Below are positions 27,039 to 36,337 of a stretch of 64,000 nt of DNA, in pieces; positions within the stretch are counted from its first letter, which is position 1; each line of letters starts with the position of its first letter. A program made the position numbers and the translations under genes. The DNA is from CAYPPG01 sp964412555. GTDB lineage: Bacteria > Hinthialibacterota > Hinthialibacteria > Hinthialibacterales > Hinthialibacteraceae. The notes beneath the pieces were generated by a model, which saw only the letters and a program-made list of their open reading frames with translations, made no database searches and had not been told where the DNA came from. The stretch lies in contig CAYPPG010000002.1 in NCBI GenBank assembly GCA_964412555.1, forward strand, positions 124,001 to 188,000. Direction: 5' to 3'.

Positions 27039-28358
27039 TTAGATTACAGTGTTATCGGGAATGATTGCGCTACGCGGAATGATGACGACTCCGTCCCGAA
27101 TGTAAAAGTTATCCCCATCTGCTTCGTTTACACGGTCACGGTTTACGATTTGAACATGGGCGCCGATACGGGCATTTTTATCGATAATGGCTCCGTTCAC
27201 GATAGAGTGCTCCCCAATACCGAGAGGAGGAGCGCCTTTCAACACATTTTCGAAGACCATACCACCGCTGTCATAATAATCGGCTCCCATCATCACGGTT
27301 CGGATAATTTGAGCTTTATCAGCAATGATGCCACGCAATCCGATTATGGAATGTTCAATCAACGTTCCGGAAACAATAGCGCCGTCACAGATCAAGGAAT
27401 GGCGTACCATGGCACTGTTGATTTTGGCGCCGGGTAAGAAACGGGGGTGCGTGTATACCATGCTACGTCCGTCATAAAAGTTAAATTGTGGCACGGTTTG
27501 CGTTAGGGCCAAGTTGGCGTTGTAAAACGCCCGGATGGTTCCAATGTCCTCCCAATAGCCATCGAAGAAATGTGCAAAGACACGTCTCGAATTTAGCAGC
27601 GAGGGAATGATGTCTTTGCCGAAATCGGGTTTATCCGATTCTTTCAGTGCTTGTGCCAAGGCGTCAAAACGGAAAGCATAAATGCCCATTGATGCGATGT
27701 GCTGCCGGTTTTTCGATTGAATGCCTTGATCATCGAATACTTCCGGAGGGACTTTTAGGTGTTCTAAAACTTCTTCTTCGTGTGGTTTTTCCACAAAAGA
27801 AACGATCTGAGATTGCTCGTTGACTTGCAAAATTCCAAATTCTTTGCATTCATTTTTCGCTACGGGAACTACGGCAATGGTGACATCCGCGTTTTTCTCG
27901 ACGTGGGTTTTCAGCAAGTGCCGGTAATCCATTTTATAGAGATGATCGCCGGAGAGGATGAGTACATGGTTTGGGGTTCTGCGCTCAAAACGCCGTAACG
28001 ATTGACGCACAGCATCTGCTGTTCCCTGATACCAATCCGTCTTGTAGGTGGTTTGTTGAGCGGCAAGGACTTGGACATAGCCGCGGGAAAAGGCATCAAA
28101 CCGATAGGTCATGGCTATGTGTCGGTGCAAAGAATCTGAATTAAATTGCGTCAAAATATTGATTTGATCGAGATTGGAGTGGATACAATTGCTGATGGTG
28201 AGATCGATGAGCCTGAATTTCCCGGCAACAGGTACCGCCGGCTTTGAGCGCTCTTTGGTTAACGGAAACAATCGAGTTCCTCTCCCTCCACCGAGAATCA
28301 ATACCGCCGTATTTTCCACCACACGTTCCATATCAGAAAGTCCGACGCTCAAAACCAT
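27039..28358 (-). CDS. glgC: Glucose-1-phosphate adenylyltransferase
   Basis: ADP-glucose pyrophosphorylase, the committed step of glycogen synthesis; 439 residues. The nucleotidyltransferase domain shows GGGRGTRLFPLTKERSKPAVPVAGKFRLIDLTISNC in split form: GGGRGTRLFPLT, then SKPAVPVAGKFRLID. It also has YQGTADAVRQSLRRF and LSGDHLYKMDY. The C-terminal half is a left-handed beta-helix with hexapeptide repeats (KINSAMVRHSLICDGAIVSG). AAGGAAGG precedes the ATG. No other glg gene is adjacent, so glycogen genes are dispersed. The enzyme is closest in pattern to the plant/cyanobacterial-like branch (adenine-site RLFPLT rather than RLKDLT). Confidence 0.95.
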   Translation of the reverse strand: MVLSVGLSDMERVVENTAVLILGGGRGTRLFPLTKERSKPAVPVAGKFRLIDLTISNCIHSNLDQINILTQFNSDSLHRHIAMTYRFDAFSRGYVQVLAAQQTTYKTDWYQGTADAVRQSLRRFERRTPNHVLILSGDHLYKMDYRHLLKTHVEKNADVTIAVVPVAKNECKEFGILQVNEQSQIVSFVEKPHEEEVLEHLKVPPEVFDDQGIQSKNRQHIASMGIYAFRFDALAQALKESDKPDFGKDIIPSLLNSRRVFAHFFDGYWEDIGTIRAFYNANLALTQTVPQFNFYDGRSMVYTHPRFLPGAKINSAMVRHSLICDGAIVSGTLIEHSIIGLRGIIADKAQIIRTVMMGADYYDSGGMVFENVLKGAPPLGIGEHSIVNGAIIDKNARIGAHVQIVNRDRVNEADGDNFYIRDGVVIIPRSAIIPDNTVI

Positions 28359-28487
28359 AAGTAATTATCCTTCCTTTTCCGATTATTGCACATTTATAAT
28401 TGTACCGGTTCAGCGAGAAAGTCTATAGTAACAATGAAATTTTTTTCGAAAAGAAATGAATATTTCCTTGATGAGCCAACTAGATTA

Positions 28488-29303
28488 CTATTTTTCTGTT
28501 GAACTAGGAGTAATTGACTGGTAAGCGTATTGGAAAATGCGTTTTTCCAAGTTCTTATCGGGAAGAATGGAGTCTTGGGGGAAGATGATTTTGGATTCGG
28601 ATTTCGAAGTGTGAATCGCCGCTGGAATAATTTTTTCTTGTAGCACCCCAACCGCAACCAATTCCGGCAAGATCACGATTTCATCACTATTAGCAGCCTC
28701 TTCTGTAATCCTTGAGGCTAGAGGATCGGGTGAAAAATCCACGGCATCTCCAGCATAGGCGTGCTGTAATCGCACATCGGGTAATTGTTTTTTTAGTTCA
28801 CCTTCGACCGCATGAGCCAACGTATCCCAACGGTTACCGAATTTTTTTGAGCCGTAATACACTAAAATCAAACTACGCCTTGCTGTGTTGGTGCTGTGTT
28901 TTGTAAACCGTTTCCGAGCGTTGTCCGTCAAGAGTTCGAAGGGGGGTAATGGATCGAGAAGCAGAATTGGAACATGATTATATTGATATCGGATTCCGTA
29001 TGTTTCCACACTGATCTTTTGGGCAATTTTTTCGAATTCCTCCGGAATGTCGTTCTCTACATGTTGTCCTACGGATAGGAACAAGGGTAGGGCGATGATT
29101 TCTTTCCTTTCGTTTTTACAGAGAGCAATAATCGCTTCTTGGATGGATGGTTGTGTATGTTCGAGGAAACACCAGGTGATTTCATCAAAAGAAGGAGTTT
29201 CATGTTGCAGATTATGAAGTTCTGAGCAAAAATTCACAATGGTTTGATTCCATCGTGCTGAGCGGCTGCCATGAGCTATGATTAGCAAGGTTCTTTTCAT
29301 CAT
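28488..29303 (-). CDS. CbiX-like sirohydrochlorin chelatase family protein
   Basis: 271 residues with two CbiX-like halves. The first half has the metal-binding pattern intact: His in IAHGSRSARWNQ and His in LFLSVGQHVENDIPEEF. In the second half the first His is replaced (LVYYGSKKFGNRW), so only one active site is likely, as in long CbiX/SirB proteins. It would insert Co2+ or Fe2+ into sirohydrochlorin for cobalamin or siroheme. ATG 29303 overlaps the stop of the upstream membrane protein (ATGA), fixing the start and coupling translation. A link to the cobalamin-dependent operon at 18.6-21.9 kb is possible but only suggestive. Confidence 0.82.
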   Translation of the reverse strand: MMKRTLLIIAHGSRSARWNQTIVNFCSELHNLQHETPSFDEITWCFLEHTQPSIQEAIIALCKNERKEIIALPLFLSVGQHVENDIPEEFEKIAQKISVETYGIRYQYNHVPILLLDPLPPFELLTDNARKRFTKHSTNTARRSLILVYYGSKKFGNRWDTLAHAVEGELKKQLPDVRLQHAYAGDAVDFSPDPLASRITEEAANSDEIVILPELVAVGVLQEKIIPAAIHTSKSESKIIFPQDSILPDKNLEKRIFQYAYQSITPSSTEK

Positions 29304-30682
29304 AAATGCGAAGACGAGGTTACGTTTATGTATTTTTTTAACTTGAGCAAACTGAAACTCATGCAGAATACCCAAAGAAAACCGAAAAAGATGAAGAATC
29401 TGAGTGGAAGATTCTCATACCATGCAATGACTGCGTAATCCCAACCATGGAAAGGAAGTACGAGAAGGAAACGGGCATGTTGGAGTATCGGACACCAAAG
29501 CGGATTCCAAATCAATTGGTATTCGGTGATTCCTGCATTCATGAGAGTATAAATGACATCGGAAAAAACAACAGCGGAACCGAGCCACTGAACCACTACG
29601 CCTATCCCACCCAGAGCGAGAATGAACCACTGAAAACGGCGGCTGCCGAAGTCGATGCCGATAGACAAAGGCAAAATCAATAAAGGCATCAAGGGGACAA
29701 GGTGCCGAGGACCGAATCCCCAACCCCCCCACCAGTTTCCCCAAAAGCTATAGAGGAGGAAGAGAGAAATAACCAATCCTAACCATACTCTGAAAAAGAT
29801 TGCACAGTGATCGCGAAAATTACGCAGGAGTAGGGGGAATAAAAGTAAGATCGGATTGAACAAGAATAAGCTTTTCCCCGGTGAGAACAGAAAACCGATG
29901 ATTGCCGGGAACGGATTATAACCGAAGCCAGTTTCGTATCCTCCTTTCAGTCCTCCCTGCCAAAAGTGTTGATTATACCCTATCACGAACAGGATCCCAC
30001 AAAGAAAAGGGAATAGGAAGAGAACGAGAGACCGTGTAAAGGTCCGATTGTTTTTTCTGATTGTGTAAAAATGATATAGAAAAAAAGGCAATACGACACT
30101 CATTTCCAACCGTAAAGTGATCAGCAAACCAAGGAGAATTCCTGAAAAAAGAATCGGGCGGGTGTTTTGAGGATTGTTTGTATATCGAACCAAAAAGAAG
30201 AAGGAACTGATGAGAAGGAATGCAGCCATCGTCTTGTTATAATCATAACGGGCATAGGCAAAGGCAAAAGTGGATAATCCATAGAGTAAGGGCACGATCA
30301 TTTGTGATCGGAGGGAGAATTTCAATTCTTTGATCGTTAAGGATATCATTCCTACCGTCAGTCCCATGAATACGATATTCATCCAACACATGCATGCACG
30401 GGAATAAGAGTCTGCAGGAATGGTTGGATAGATTTGGTATAAGAGCCGGCCGAATAAATAAAAAGGAAGGAAGGCGAGGGAGTAAATATACCCCTGCTTG
30501 ACGGGAATATCGGGAAACAAAGTCCCACTTTGAACGATTTCTTTTGTCAAATAAAAGTTGGCGTTTGCATCTACTGTATATCCGTCTCGACGCCCCATGA
30601 AAGGAGTCATCATACATATGATAAGCAGCGCCAATAAAAGCGGTGGAATATAAAAGGAACTCTGGTTGGTTCTGTTTTTCAT
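29300..30682 (-). CDS. Polytopic membrane glycosyltransferase-like protein
   Basis: 460 residues with about ten or eleven membrane spans. The first large loop has RRDGYTVDANANFYLTKEIV, similar to the acidic first loop of GT-C enzymes using lipid-linked sugars, and further loops are Trp/Tyr/Gly-rich (YSFWGNWWGGWGFGPRHLVP). The GPRHL motif is seen in many PMT-like proteins of environmental bacteria. Donor and acceptor unknown. It is translationally coupled to the CbiX-like gene. Confidence 0.75.
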   Translation of the reverse strand: MKNRTNQSSFYIPPLLLALLIICMMTPFMGRRDGYTVDANANFYLTKEIVQSGTLFPDIPVKQGYIYSLAFLPFYLFGRLLYQIYPTIPADSYSRACMCWMNIVFMGLTVGMISLTIKELKFSLRSQMIVPLLYGLSTFAFAYARYDYNKTMAAFLLISSFFFLVRYTNNPQNTRPILFSGILLGLLITLRLEMSVVLPFFLYHFYTIRKNNRTFTRSLVLFLFPFLCGILFVIGYNQHFWQGGLKGGYETGFGYNPFPAIIGFLFSPGKSLFLFNPILLLFPLLLRNFRDHCAIFFRVWLGLVISLFLLYSFWGNWWGGWGFGPRHLVPLMPLLILPLSIGIDFGSRRFQWFILALGGIGVVVQWLGSAVVFSDVIYTLMNAGITEYQLIWNPLWCPILQHARFLLVLPFHGWDYAVIAWYENLPLRFFIFFGFLWVFCMSFSLLKLKKYINVTSSSHL

Positions 30683-30805
30683 AGGCTATGGTTTGATCAT
30701 ACAGAAAAAAGGAGAAACTCTTTTGCCTTCCTCTTTTGATGGATTTCTTTATCATGAATGTGGTCTGAAAATAGGGTACATGAAAAATCACTAAAAAGGA
30801 AAGGA

Positions 30806-31522
30806 GTGATTGCCATTCCTGTGAATCACGGTTGGAAAAGGATTGTTCTTATGTTCGGATTACCATGGCTACTGGCTTGTTCGCCGAAAGAGGAGGTGCC
30901 TTTGCGAATGGACCTGGTCAATCGTTATGTGAGTTTTCCCGGTATCATTCATCCCAAGCATTACAATAAGTATCGGGATCGTGCGAATGGCCATCACTTT
31001 ATTGTGTGGACGGGAGGGGGCAATGCGAAAAAAGCGTTGATCACCACTCCTGTTTCGGATGAACAAATTCTTGATGCCTTACTCATTATCGGCGCGATAC
31101 CCGGTGACAATCTGACGGCGGAAACCTGGACAAAACGGGATGATCCTTCTTCCGTCGAACCGGATCAACGTGTGGAAGGAACAAAGATCGACATTTATGT
31201 ACAATGGGAGGAAGAGGAACTCTCTGCCGATCAGATATTCTTGGAAAGCGAAAAAAAGGATTTTGAATTTCGAGTCGGCGGGCATCGTGATTTGATTTCC
31301 GTTTGGAATTCCGGTTGCGTAACATGCCTTTTTTCCTGTCCCGGCGGGCGGACAAGTAATGCGAACTATACGATACGGGATCAAGCACAGGATCGAAAAC
31401 GCTTTGTTGCCGATGTTTCAAAACTGCCGAAGGATGGTACATCGGTTCTTGTTCGATTTGAAATAGAACAGAAAGAAAGCCAGCCGCAATTTCAGGTGGA
31501 ATCTTCCGGTGATTCGGATTGA
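30806..31522 (+). CDS. YdjY-domain lipoprotein
   Basis: About 238 residues from the GTG at 30806, chosen because AAGGA lies five bases upstream. A short signal ends in the lipobox WLLAC, so the protein is predicted to be lipid-anchored. The body fits the YdjY-like domain: VSFPGIIHPKH, HHFIVWTGGG, KALITTPVSDEQILDALLIIGAIPG and KIDIYVQWEEEE. A Cys cluster (CVTCLFSCPGG) is followed by a strand-rich C-terminus. YdjY proteins are often found with iron-sulfur proteins, and the Cys cluster may bind a metal. Function unknown. Its 3' end overlaps that of the NtrC-type regulator by 31 bases. Confidence 0.75.
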   Translation: MIAIPVNHGWKRIVLMFGLPWLLACSPKEEVPLRMDLVNRYVSFPGIIHPKHYNKYRDRANGHHFIVWTGGGNAKKALITTPVSDEQILDALLIIGAIPGDNLTAETWTKRDDPSSVEPDQRVEGTKIDIYVQWEEEELSADQIFLESEKKDFEFRVGGHRDLISVWNSGCVTCLFSCPGGRTSNANYTIRDQAQDRKRFVADVSKLPKDGTSVLVRFEIEQKESQPQFQVESSGDSD

Positions 31523-32901
31523 ACAAATTCTTTGGGATCGATATCTAATTCCGTGAGTTTCACATGCATATTTTTTCGATGCACTTTGGCCATATCAGCC
31601 GCACGGGAAATATTGCCGCCTGTTTTTCTCAACAAATTGCTGAAGTAAAATTGTTCAAATTCTTCCAATATCTTTTTTTTGGCTTGTTTGTAGGTGATAT
31701 TCAAAAGGTCGTTGTGATGAAATCCAGCAGGAGAAGGAGATAAGGAGGAAGGATGAATGGTTGGGATTAAATTCGTCATGTCTTTTGTCCCTAAGACAAG
31801 CGCTCTCTCCACCACATTTTCCAATTCACGCAAGTTTCCGGGCCAGTGGTAGCGCATCATCATTTCTATTTCATCCGCCGTGAAGGAAAAACGGCGTCTT
31901 CCATGACTTTTTTTGTTGATGAAATGTTCGAGGAGTAAGGGAATATCCTCTTTTCGATCCCGTAAGGGGGGGAGAATAATGGGAACGACATTCAAGCGAA
32001 AGTAAAAGTCGGAATGCATTTCCCCAATTCGGATTTTTTCTTCCAAATCTGTCTGCGTAGAGGCGATCACACGCACATCGATTTTCTTATGGCGGGTTCC
32101 ACCGACGGGTTCAATGATTTTTCCTTCAATTGCCTGAAGTATTTTGCCTTGCAGGCGGGGGGGGAAATCTCCTATTTCATCCAAATAGAGTGTCCCGCCG
32201 TTTGTCAATTCGAATTTTCCGGTCGAAGCGCTTGGAGGGCCGGTCCGTACACCCCGGGCACGTCCGAATAATTCTAGTTCCAGTAAATCCGCTGGGATGG
32301 AAGCACATCGAATTGCGACAAAAGGACGGTCTCTTCGGATACTTTGTTTATGGATGGTTCGTGCCACCAATTCTTTGCCCGTGCCGCTTTCTCCTCGAAT
32401 CAAGATGGTGCTGTCCCCTCGGGACACTTTTCGTACCAATTCGAAAACTTGGAGCATGGCGGGAGATTTGCCGATGAGTTCTTCACTTCCGGATTTGCCG
32501 TATAATTCGTGCCGGAGATAGATATTCTCCATTTCCAGATTTTGGAGTTGAAGCGCTTTTCGGACAGAATGCTTGATTTCTTCCAAATCGCATGGCTTCA
32601 GCAAGTAATCATGTGCGCCGTTTTTCAAGGCTTCTACGGCATTTTCAATGGTCCCGTAAGCGGTCAAGATAATGACAGGAATGTAGTGATTCGAATGCTT
32701 TACGGATTCCAACACTTCCATTCCTCCGCCTCCCGGCATTTTTAAATCCGTTATGACGAGACTCAGAGAAGTATTGTTGATGATCTCGACCGCTTCGTCG
32801 GTATTCTTTGCTTGATAGATTTCATGTCCGTCTTCCATCAAGGCCAACATGAGAATCTTCCGCATCTTTGGCTCGTCATCGGCCACTAAAATGGTAGCCA
32901 T
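31492..32901 (-). CDS. NtrC-type response regulator with degenerate GAFTGA loop
   Basis: 469 residues: receiver domain (D52 phosphoacceptor, T80, K102), AAA+ domain and C-terminal Fis-type HTH (KTGGNISRAADMAKVHRKNM). Walker A (GESGTGKE, 170-177), Walker B (LYLDEIG, D241/E242) and arginine fingers (FYFRLNVVPI, PPLRDRKEDIP) are intact, so ATP hydrolysis should remain. The sigma54-contacting loop that normally reads GAFTGA is GVRTGP (217-222), at unchanged length. This predicts loss of sigma54 remodelling and a switch to sigma70-type or repressor control, as known for a few NtrC/TyrR-like proteins. No partner kinase lies next to it. Confidence 0.92.
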   Translation of the reverse strand: MATILVADDEPKMRKILMLALMEDGHEIYQAKNTDEAVEIINNTSLSLVITDLKMPGGGGMEVLESVKHSNHYIPVIILTAYGTIENAVEALKNGAHDYLLKPCDLEEIKHSVRKALQLQNLEMENIYLRHELYGKSGSEELIGKSPAMLQVFELVRKVSRGDSTILIRGESGTGKELVARTIHKQSIRRDRPFVAIRCASIPADLLELELFGRARGVRTGPPSASTGKFELTNGGTLYLDEIGDFPPRLQGKILQAIEGKIIEPVGGTRHKKIDVRVIASTQTDLEEKIRIGEMHSDFYFRLNVVPIILPPLRDRKEDIPLLLEHFINKKSHGRRRFSFTADEIEMMMRYHWPGNLRELENVVERALVLGTKDMTNLIPTIHPSSLSPSPAGFHHNDLLNITYKQAKKKILEEFEQFYFSNLLRKTGGNISRAADMAKVHRKNMHVKLTELDIDPKEFVQSESPEDST

Positions 32902-32939
32902 GATTCTTCTACCTCATGATTGGTTCGGTCTACGAAATG

Positions 32940-32957
32940 ATGAATAAGAGTATTCAT
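32940..32957. promoter_or_regulatory. Palindrome upstream of the NtrC-type regulator
   Basis: ATGAATA and TATTCAT form a perfect inverted repeat around AGAG, 38 bases upstream of the regulator start. It could be an autoregulatory operator or the end of the upstream transcript; no T-tract is present on the minus side. Confidence 0.3.
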
Positions 32958-33022
32958 GACAAGTTTCAAAGAATGTATGGAAAAGTCTGCGCTCGAAATC
33001 CATAAAAGAGCATCATTTTCAG

Positions 33023-33595
33023 TTATTGCTTCGAAGAGTCAGCGGTGTGAATACCCAACTCACCTGTAACTTTGCTCATATCGCAAGTATGCAATCCCAA
33101 TTCTTGATTGGATTCGCTTCCCAAGGAGCAGGTGGGTGGAATGATTTGTCCGTCTGCGCCTAAGTATAGTGAATAAGAGTGATCTCCGACATCAGCGCAA
33201 TCCGGTTCGGCTCCGACTTTGTAAAACCATCCTCCTTGGTGGGCAGTAAATACATCCATGGTGGAACCTTGAACTTGTTCCAGTAATTCATTGATATCGA
33301 ATTGCTCGCATATTTTTTCTCCCGGTTTTGTTTCATTCTTATCCGCGAGATATTGGAGACAATTTGCCAGCATGGTTAATCGGGAAGAACATTCTTCGCC
33401 CCTCAATTCTTTTAATGCATAAAAATAGTTTGGAATTGCGACAAAAGCGATAAGAGATAGAGCTATGAAGATCGCGCCAATCTCCCATATTTCCAATCCG
33501 AAAAAGATTTTGTTATTCTTTGTCTTCTGTGTTTGTTCTTCCTTTTGTTCTCTCACTTCGCTGGTTGAGTGGAGAGTAGACTGGATTTCATTCAT
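33023..33595 (-). CDS. Atypical pseudopilin with long leader
   Basis: 190 residues. A 33-residue hydrophilic leader precedes FFGLEIWEIGAIFIALSLIAFVAIPNYFYA. Aligned on the pilin signal, Gly is at -1, Leu replaces Phe at +1, Glu is kept at +5, and the AIPNY segment falls at the normal position. The globular domain has a Cys pair (CSSRLTMLANCLQYL) and the Tyr/Gly motif SYSLYLGADGQ. The tail contains a near repeat (QELGLHTCDMSK, GELGIHTADSSK). Whether prepilin peptidase processes such a long leader is uncertain; it may be an uncleaved membrane anchor derived from a pilin. ATG overlaps the stop of the upstream TPR gene. Confidence 0.75.
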   Translation of the reverse strand: MNEIQSTLHSTSEVREQKEEQTQKTKNNKIFFGLEIWEIGAIFIALSLIAFVAIPNYFYALKELRGEECSSRLTMLANCLQYLADKNETKPGEKICEQFDINELLEQVQGSTMDVFTAHQGGWFYKVGAEPDCADVGDHSYSLYLGADGQIIPPTCSLGSESNQELGLHTCDMSKVTGELGIHTADSSKQ

Positions 33596-36093
33596 TGCGT
33601 CCTCCGTGTTGAAGAATTTTGAATTTCCATTTTAGCGATATCAAAAAATAGGGTTTCAGGGAAATCGAGCATGATTTCCTGATAGGATGTTTGAGTGACG
33701 ATTGTATCTGTCGCGCTTTTTTGTAATTGATGTAACTTTAATCGTGTTAAGCCGTGGAGGAAAGGATGATCGACATCGTTCAAAAGCCTTGTCCATTCTT
33801 CTTCCGCCTCTTTTCTGTTTCCGCTTTCGTGAAGCAGTTTCCCAATGGTGAATCGTGACCATTCTTCCACATCATCTCCATAATGTTCTACGGCTAGTTG
33901 GCGAAGCGATGGGATAGCATCTTCATAACGGCCTTGAAGTTGGTAGAGCTGGCTTAAACAAAATAGTTCCAACGGCTCTCCAACCAAGGGTTCCAATGCG
34001 TTATAAAGAGCGAGGGCGTCATTGGTGGTTTGTTGATAATTCTTCTCTTCGATGATTTGCAGGAGGAGAGATTTCGCTTCTTCCACTTTTTTTAGTGCGA
34101 GTAAGACTTTTGCTTTCAACAAACGGATTGTATCGTTGTTGGAATTGGTTTTTAGGATGTCGAGTAATTCCATCGCCGGTTGGAAAGAACCGAGTTGGAT
34201 GAAAGCGCAGGCGCGAGCGAACCGCAAATCATCGATTTCGGATTGGGGAAGGGGATGGTTCAATGTTTGAGAGGAATTTTCTATGCAGCGAATCGCGATC
34301 AAAGCTTCGCCGGGCTGGTAGCCTTCCAGGCGATAGTGAATGTATTTCTGTAGGTGTTCAATCGTGATGGTTGTGAGTCGAACCGGTGGGGTGGTGTTTA
34401 ATACATCTTCAATTGCCGGTTTCAATAAAGAAGCCGCTTTGCGCTTTGCGGGAATACCGGATTCCTCACCCACGAGCGATGCCAATTCCATATTTGCCGA
34501 AGGTTTGTACAAACTATCGGAAGGAACTGATTCCAGCATCATTCTTGCCCATTGCCGTTTCCCTTGTTTCAATGCTTCTTGAGCCAAGTGGATGTTCCAT
34601 ATTCCGGATTTCTCGTTTTGAGCCAATGATTCTAATTCTTCCAAGTGCCCATTGCGGATTCCCAGACGAAGTAAGGTTTTTCGAATCCAGGAAGGGATAT
34701 CATGAAACGCTTTCACTGTCGCTGCCTCGATCAACGAAAAAAACAAAGGATCAGGATTTTGGACCACATTGCTGTGATTTTCAATGGTGGAAACGATTTG
34801 ATTCGGATTGACCGTCCCCGAAACTTCACCGATCGTGAAAGCTTTCAATGCCAGATCTGTCCGATTGAGAGAAAGAGCGATTTCTCCTTGTTGGAGTGAC
34901 AAAGCAGGTGGGATTTGTCCTTGGATATCATTCATTAATTGTTTTGCAGTATCCGGCGAATCCAAATTCATCAATTGTTGTGCAGCTTTCATTACCGCCA
35001 AAGGATTGGATCGATTTTTTTCGGCCCAATCTTTCCATACGTGTACTGCTTCTTCTTTTTTCCCTTGGCCAAGGAGAAGATTACTCAGCCGTTCATGCCA
35101 CTGAAAATCCATCGGGAGGTTGGCGAGAATATTTCGAATTTGTTGTTCCACTTGTTGAGGCTCTCCGAATCGAGAAGCCAAATCCACCCATTTCACCACT
35201 AAATCATTGGCTTCTGTACCGACTAAGCCGCTGATATTTTGAATTCCATTTTGCTGTCCATAATTGACCAAAAAAGCTTCCAGTTGTTCTTGTGCTTTTT
35301 CCCCTTGATTGGATTGTTCGAGAATTTCCAACTCCAACCTCAGATAATTGATGTGTTTCTCCTTCGTTTCACGAACGGCTTGAATCGTATCAAGAAGTTC
35401 ATCGATTTTATCCAGTTGTGTATACACTTCGATTATGGAATCGGCTTCTGTTACAGCAAAAACTGGATTTTGTGGCCAGAGTTCTTCATATAGTTTATAA
35501 CTTTTATCAAAGGCACCAAGAATCCGATAGAGATTCGCTAATTGCCATCCAAGAGTATTTTGGTATTCTTGCATTACAAGTGAATGCAATGTATCCAGTT
35601 GCTCCTGTGGCGGTGCCAGGAAACCATAATTATGGATGATGCGTTGAAGTATTGTCGGTTTTACATTGGGGGGAGATTCATCGAGGATTTTTTGATACAT
35701 CTCTTGTGCACGGCTATAAAATCCGGCTCGTTCCAGGCAATCAGCATAACGAAGTTCATAATAGAACAGGGTGTTGTTTGCATCGTTGTTTTCTTGTTTT
35801 TTACTGATTTCCAGCACTTCCCGATATTGTTCGGATGCTTCTTTGTATTGACTTTGACTTTCGTGAATCATGCCAAGTTTGTTGAGAATATCGATGCGAA
35901 ATGGATACTCGTTCCAATTATCCGATTCACGGATTCGCTCAAAATAGTAGCGAGCTGTTAGATAATCTCCCTGGGCAAGCGCCAAATCACCTGCCCTTCT
36001 TAATTCTTCTATATCTTCGGCAGCGAAAGAAAAACCGGCGCTGATCAAAAGAATTCCGACAAGTATTATTCGTTTTAATAATGATTGTATCAT
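33592..36093 (-). CDS. Secreted TPR protein
   Basis: 833 residues. A signal peptide (IILVGILLISAGFSFA) is followed by TPR-like helix pairs throughout (GDLALAQGDYLTARYYFERI, SQYKEASEQYREVLEIS, GRYEDAIPSLRQLAVEHYGD). No catalytic motif was seen. It is translationally coupled to the atypical pseudopilin downstream, suggesting a periplasmic scaffold for a pilus or secretion-like structure. The N-terminal TPR region of the secretin at 1.4 kb is the only other such element nearby. Confidence 0.85.
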   Translation of the reverse strand: MIQSLLKRIILVGILLISAGFSFAAEDIEELRRAGDLALAQGDYLTARYYFERIRESDNWNEYPFRIDILNKLGMIHESQSQYKEASEQYREVLEISKKQENNDANNTLFYYELRYADCLERAGFYSRAQEMYQKILDESPPNVKPTILQRIIHNYGFLAPPQEQLDTLHSLVMQEYQNTLGWQLANLYRILGAFDKSYKLYEELWPQNPVFAVTEADSIIEVYTQLDKIDELLDTIQAVRETKEKHINYLRLELEILEQSNQGEKAQEQLEAFLVNYGQQNGIQNISGLVGTEANDLVVKWVDLASRFGEPQQVEQQIRNILANLPMDFQWHERLSNLLLGQGKKEEAVHVWKDWAEKNRSNPLAVMKAAQQLMNLDSPDTAKQLMNDIQGQIPPALSLQQGEIALSLNRTDLALKAFTIGEVSGTVNPNQIVSTIENHSNVVQNPDPLFFSLIEAATVKAFHDIPSWIRKTLLRLGIRNGHLEELESLAQNEKSGIWNIHLAQEALKQGKRQWARMMLESVPSDSLYKPSANMELASLVGEESGIPAKRKAASLLKPAIEDVLNTTPPVRLTTITIEHLQKYIHYRLEGYQPGEALIAIRCIENSSQTLNHPLPQSEIDDLRFARACAFIQLGSFQPAMELLDILKTNSNNDTIRLLKAKVLLALKKVEEAKSLLLQIIEEKNYQQTTNDALALYNALEPLVGEPLELFCLSQLYQLQGRYEDAIPSLRQLAVEHYGDDVEEWSRFTIGKLLHESGNRKEAEEEWTRLLNDVDHPFLHGLTRLKLHQLQKSATDTIVTQTSYQEIMLDFPETLFFDIAKMEIQNSSTRRTQ

Positions 36094-36337
36094 CCGATAG
36101 AACTCCAGGTTCGTGTTACGTTTTTTCTTCGAAATGATTGGCTTTAAGCCTTTCTTTTCTTAGGTTTTTGTTGAACACAAAGCAGTCGCAATGGCCGATC
36201 CATTCCCAATCATTGTACCCAGCCATACAACGAAAGAGAACATGCAAAGTCATGCTGAATCCTAGATGGGATATCGTGGTTCGATTTTCGGGGGTAAAGG
36301 GAGTATTTGAAGGGGAACCGTGGGAGTGTCGAGTGAT

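Noticed and set aside
36094..36337. Small plus-strand frame between the TPR and UspA genes
   Set aside because: No ribosome-binding site, no family pattern, and it overlaps the UspA end; treated as non-coding.
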